Shown piece after piece: positions 62,432-64,000 of a stretch of DNA of 64,000 nt; position 1 is the first letter of the stretch; every line of letters begins with the position of its first letter. The notes under the pieces are model-generated. The model was not told the DNA's origin. It saw only the letters and a list, made by a program, of their open reading frames with translations, and made no database searches. This DNA comes from an uncultured Prevotellaceae bacterium (lineage in GTDB: Bacteria; Bacteroidota; Bacteroidia; Bacteroidales; Muribaculaceae), in assembly GCA_900318535.1 (NCBI GenBank), contig ONKU01000007.1, positions 1 to 64,000 on the forward strand, given 5' to 3'. The position numbers and the translations under genes are program-made.

Positions 62432-63058
62432 TCACGGCACAACGGGCACAGCGACAGTGATGTAATGGCCTTCGGCGCAACGTGTAATCAGGCGGTAACG
62501 GCCGTCGCTGCAACGGGCAAAAAATGAGGTTTCCCCAGCCAGCGCTTCAAACGGTTCCACAGTGATGCCCTCAGTCCAGTCGATGGCACTGTTGCGTTCT
62601 GCCTTGATGACGGCCTCTTTGGCCGTCCAAGCAATGATGTGGGCGGCAAGATGGTCAGGGCTGATGAATTGCTGTTCGCTGGCATTGAGGAACTTATTGC
62701 GCACTTTAATGACCTGCGAGCGGTCATCCTGCTCGGCATCCAGGCCGATGATGAGGTCTTCGTTCCAGGCCAGTGCCACCAGCTTCATCGTGTGGGTGAT
62801 GCTGATGTTCACCTCCATCTCCTGAAGGGAAGGCGCCCCTTGCCCATCGTGCAACAGCGTGACAGGCCACCCGAAGGCATGGCACAGCAACAGCCGCTCG
62901 GCAGCCTTCTCGCGCTGCCGCTTCACCGGCAACTCCTCCAAATCCTCAACCGGAATTCCCGCCTCACGGCACAGCGCCAGCAGCCGCGGCGCCTCTTCTT
63001 CGAGCCGCCACACCAGCACCCTCGTTCCGCCGGGATATGTCATTTCCTGAACCAACAT
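62432..63058 (-). CDS. 4'-phosphopantetheinyl transferase superfamily protein
   Basis: 208 residues resembling Sfp-type transferases, which attach the phosphopantetheine arm of CoA to acyl or peptidyl carrier proteins. The ISITHT segment near 95, the GLDAE metal motif near 115 (Asp and Glu), and the AWTAKEAVIKA motif near 155 are the family core. The target carrier protein is not in the window. It lies between the ABC permease gene and the PorU-like array on the same strand. Confidence 0.88.
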   Translation of the reverse strand: MLVQEMTYPGGTRVLVWRLEEEAPRLLALCREAGIPVEDLEELPVKRQREKAAERLLLCHAFGWPVTLLHDGQGAPSLQEMEVNISITHTMKLVALAWNEDLIIGLDAEQDDRSQVIKVRNKFLNASEQQFISPDHLAAHIIAWTAKEAVIKAERNSAIDWTEGITVEPFEALAGETSFFARCSDGRYRLITRCAEGHYITVAVPVVP

Positions 63059-63106
63059 GGGGTGATAACGGATTAAACGGAGGGAACGGGAATTAAAGGA
63101 CGGGAT

Positions 63107-64000
63107 TTAGCCGACGCCGTTCTTGGCGAGGTCGATGCGGGTGAGGACCTTGGGATTGTCCTCGCTGGCGGCGATCCAACTGCGGTAGCGGCGGCGGCTG
63201 ACGTATCTCTCGACCAGATAGGCCAAGGTGAACATCACAGGCACCTGCAGCCACAGCATCCAGTAGTGGTGCTGCACCTGGTAGAGGGTGGCGCCGTTGG
63301 TCTGCATGAGCACATAGCCGTTACTCATCCACGTGCCGGGCACACAATCGCCCACGACGTACCACAGACGTGACATCAGGTAACGCGGCCACGAAGCACC
63401 CGTCAGGAAGACGAACACCACCGATGAGAACACGAACAGCAGGAACACGCTCTCACGCTCGTTGACAAAGGCCTGCAGCGTCTGTCCCATCAGCGAGACG
63501 GCGATGACAAACGGCACTGCCAGGCAGATGATGTGCAGGAAGTTGCCGTATTGCGGGAACCCGAACATCAACGGCACATAGTGCAGCACATAGATGACAG
63601 GAACAGTATAAACGATCTGGTGACACATCATCTTGCCGATGATGGTGGCACTCACACATGCCTCTACAGCCATCGGGTCACGGCCGCCGTTGCGGCGACG
63701 GCGCTCAATGCTGCCGCCATGCAGCATGGCGATACCCAGAATCATACTCTGCTGCAGCACCAGCGGCAAGATGAACAGCAGTACGGCGCTGGCAATACCC
63801 ATTGCGGGATTGCCCACGGGTACCTGACGGTTCTCGATGATGGAGCCGCCCATGTTGAGCACGGGCTCAACGACAGCGGCCAGCCGCTCGCCTCCCATAG
63901 CCTGGGTGACATTGGTCAGGGCGGTAAACATCGCCTTGTAGCGCATCATCACGCTCATGTCGCAGTAGAGCGAGACATGGCCTTGGTCGCCACGGGTAAT
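63107..64000 (-). CDS. ABC-2 type transporter permease (C-terminal part)
   Basis: The frame stays open to the window edge, so only the last ~298 residues are visible and the upstream end is missing; an in-frame Met at 63958 is internal, because residues before it (GDQGHVSLYCD) continue the family pattern. Several hydrophobic segments (LFILPLVLQQSMILGIAML, CLAVPFVIAVSLMG, VFLLFVFSSVVFVFLTG) and the SWPRYLMSRLWYVVGDCVPGTWMSNGYV motif match ABC-2 permeases of the YhhJ/YbhR kind, which pair with HlyD-like proteins and ATPases in efflux. The partners must lie outside. Confidence 0.85.
   Translation of the reverse strand: MTRGDQGHVSLYCDMSVMMRYKAMFTALTNVTQAMGGERLAAVVEPVLNMGGSIIENRQVPVGNPAMGIASAVLLFILPLVLQQSMILGIAMLHGGSIERRRRNGGRDPMAVEACVSATIIGKMMCHQIVYTVPVIYVLHYVPLMFGFPQYGNFLHIICLAVPFVIAVSLMGQTLQAFVNERESVFLLFVFSSVVFVFLTGASWPRYLMSRLWYVVGDCVPGTWMSNGYVLMQTNGATLYQVQHHYWMLWLQVPVMFTLAYLVERYVSRRRYRSWIAASEDNPKVLTRIDLAKNGVG

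Overview
The window looks like a chromosomal segment of a Bacteroidales bacterium, probably from the Prevotellaceae/Muribaculaceae side of the order. The evidence is Bacteroidetes-type promoters (a TAnnTTTG -7 box, often with TTTG about 19-20 bp upstream), no Shine-Dalgarno sites, a NigD-like lipoprotein, a PorV-type outer-membrane protein with several PorU/gingipain-type (family C25) proteins of the type IX secretion system (T9SS), and many secreted proteins ending in paired dockerin-like repeats. Apart from the first 1.8 kb, the genes are rather GC-rich.

Layout. 1-1.8 kb: an AT-rich accessory islet on the minus strand (XRE regulator with its own operator, HNH nuclease, tiny CoiA-like zinc-ribbon ORF). 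1.9-4.5 kb (+): ruvB and a polysaccharide flippase. 4.5-8.6 kb (-): two paralogous secreted dockerin proteins. 8.8-9.9 kb (+): recA. 10-15.8 kb (-): sugar-transfer-type ATP-grasp enzyme, C10 (streptopain-like) protease, metK behind a candidate SAM-II riboswitch with a terminator, a TrmH/SpoU methyltransferase and a PH-domain protein. 15.9-22.7 kb (+): signal peptidase I, a WbqC-family protein, a 78-79-bp repeat that merges into the promoter of a LolD-type ATPase, a NigD-like lipoprotein, DUF3467, cysS and a glycosyltransferase. 23-29 kb (-): sufBCDS followed by a membrane acyltransferase. 29-37.7 kb (-): phosphodiester glycosidase with dockerin, acyltransferase, ispF, porV, secreted alpha-amylase with dockerin, a BI-1/YccA membrane protein. 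37.7-62.4 kb (-): argS followed upstream by SIX intact PorU-type C25 genes of about 1150 codons each, interrupted once by rex and a FAH-family gene. 62.4-64 kb (-): a phosphopantetheinyl transferase and an ABC-2 permease running off the window.

The main unusual system is the six-gene PorU-like array. Members 5 and 6 have the PorU-type catalytic motif (Gly-His, then Thr/Ser-Cys-Glu 34 residues later). Members 1-4 form a second subfamily with the same His-to-Cys spacing but a Cys-Cys-Asp motif. Members 2 and 3 share a promoter block, and members 3 and 4 share a terminator hairpin, as expected if gene-plus-flank units were duplicated. Together with porV and several secreted cargo-like proteins, the array suggests an expanded or diversified set of T9SS sortases or surface cysteine peptidases. 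That functional reading is inference; the gene family assignment and repeat structure are visible in the sequence.
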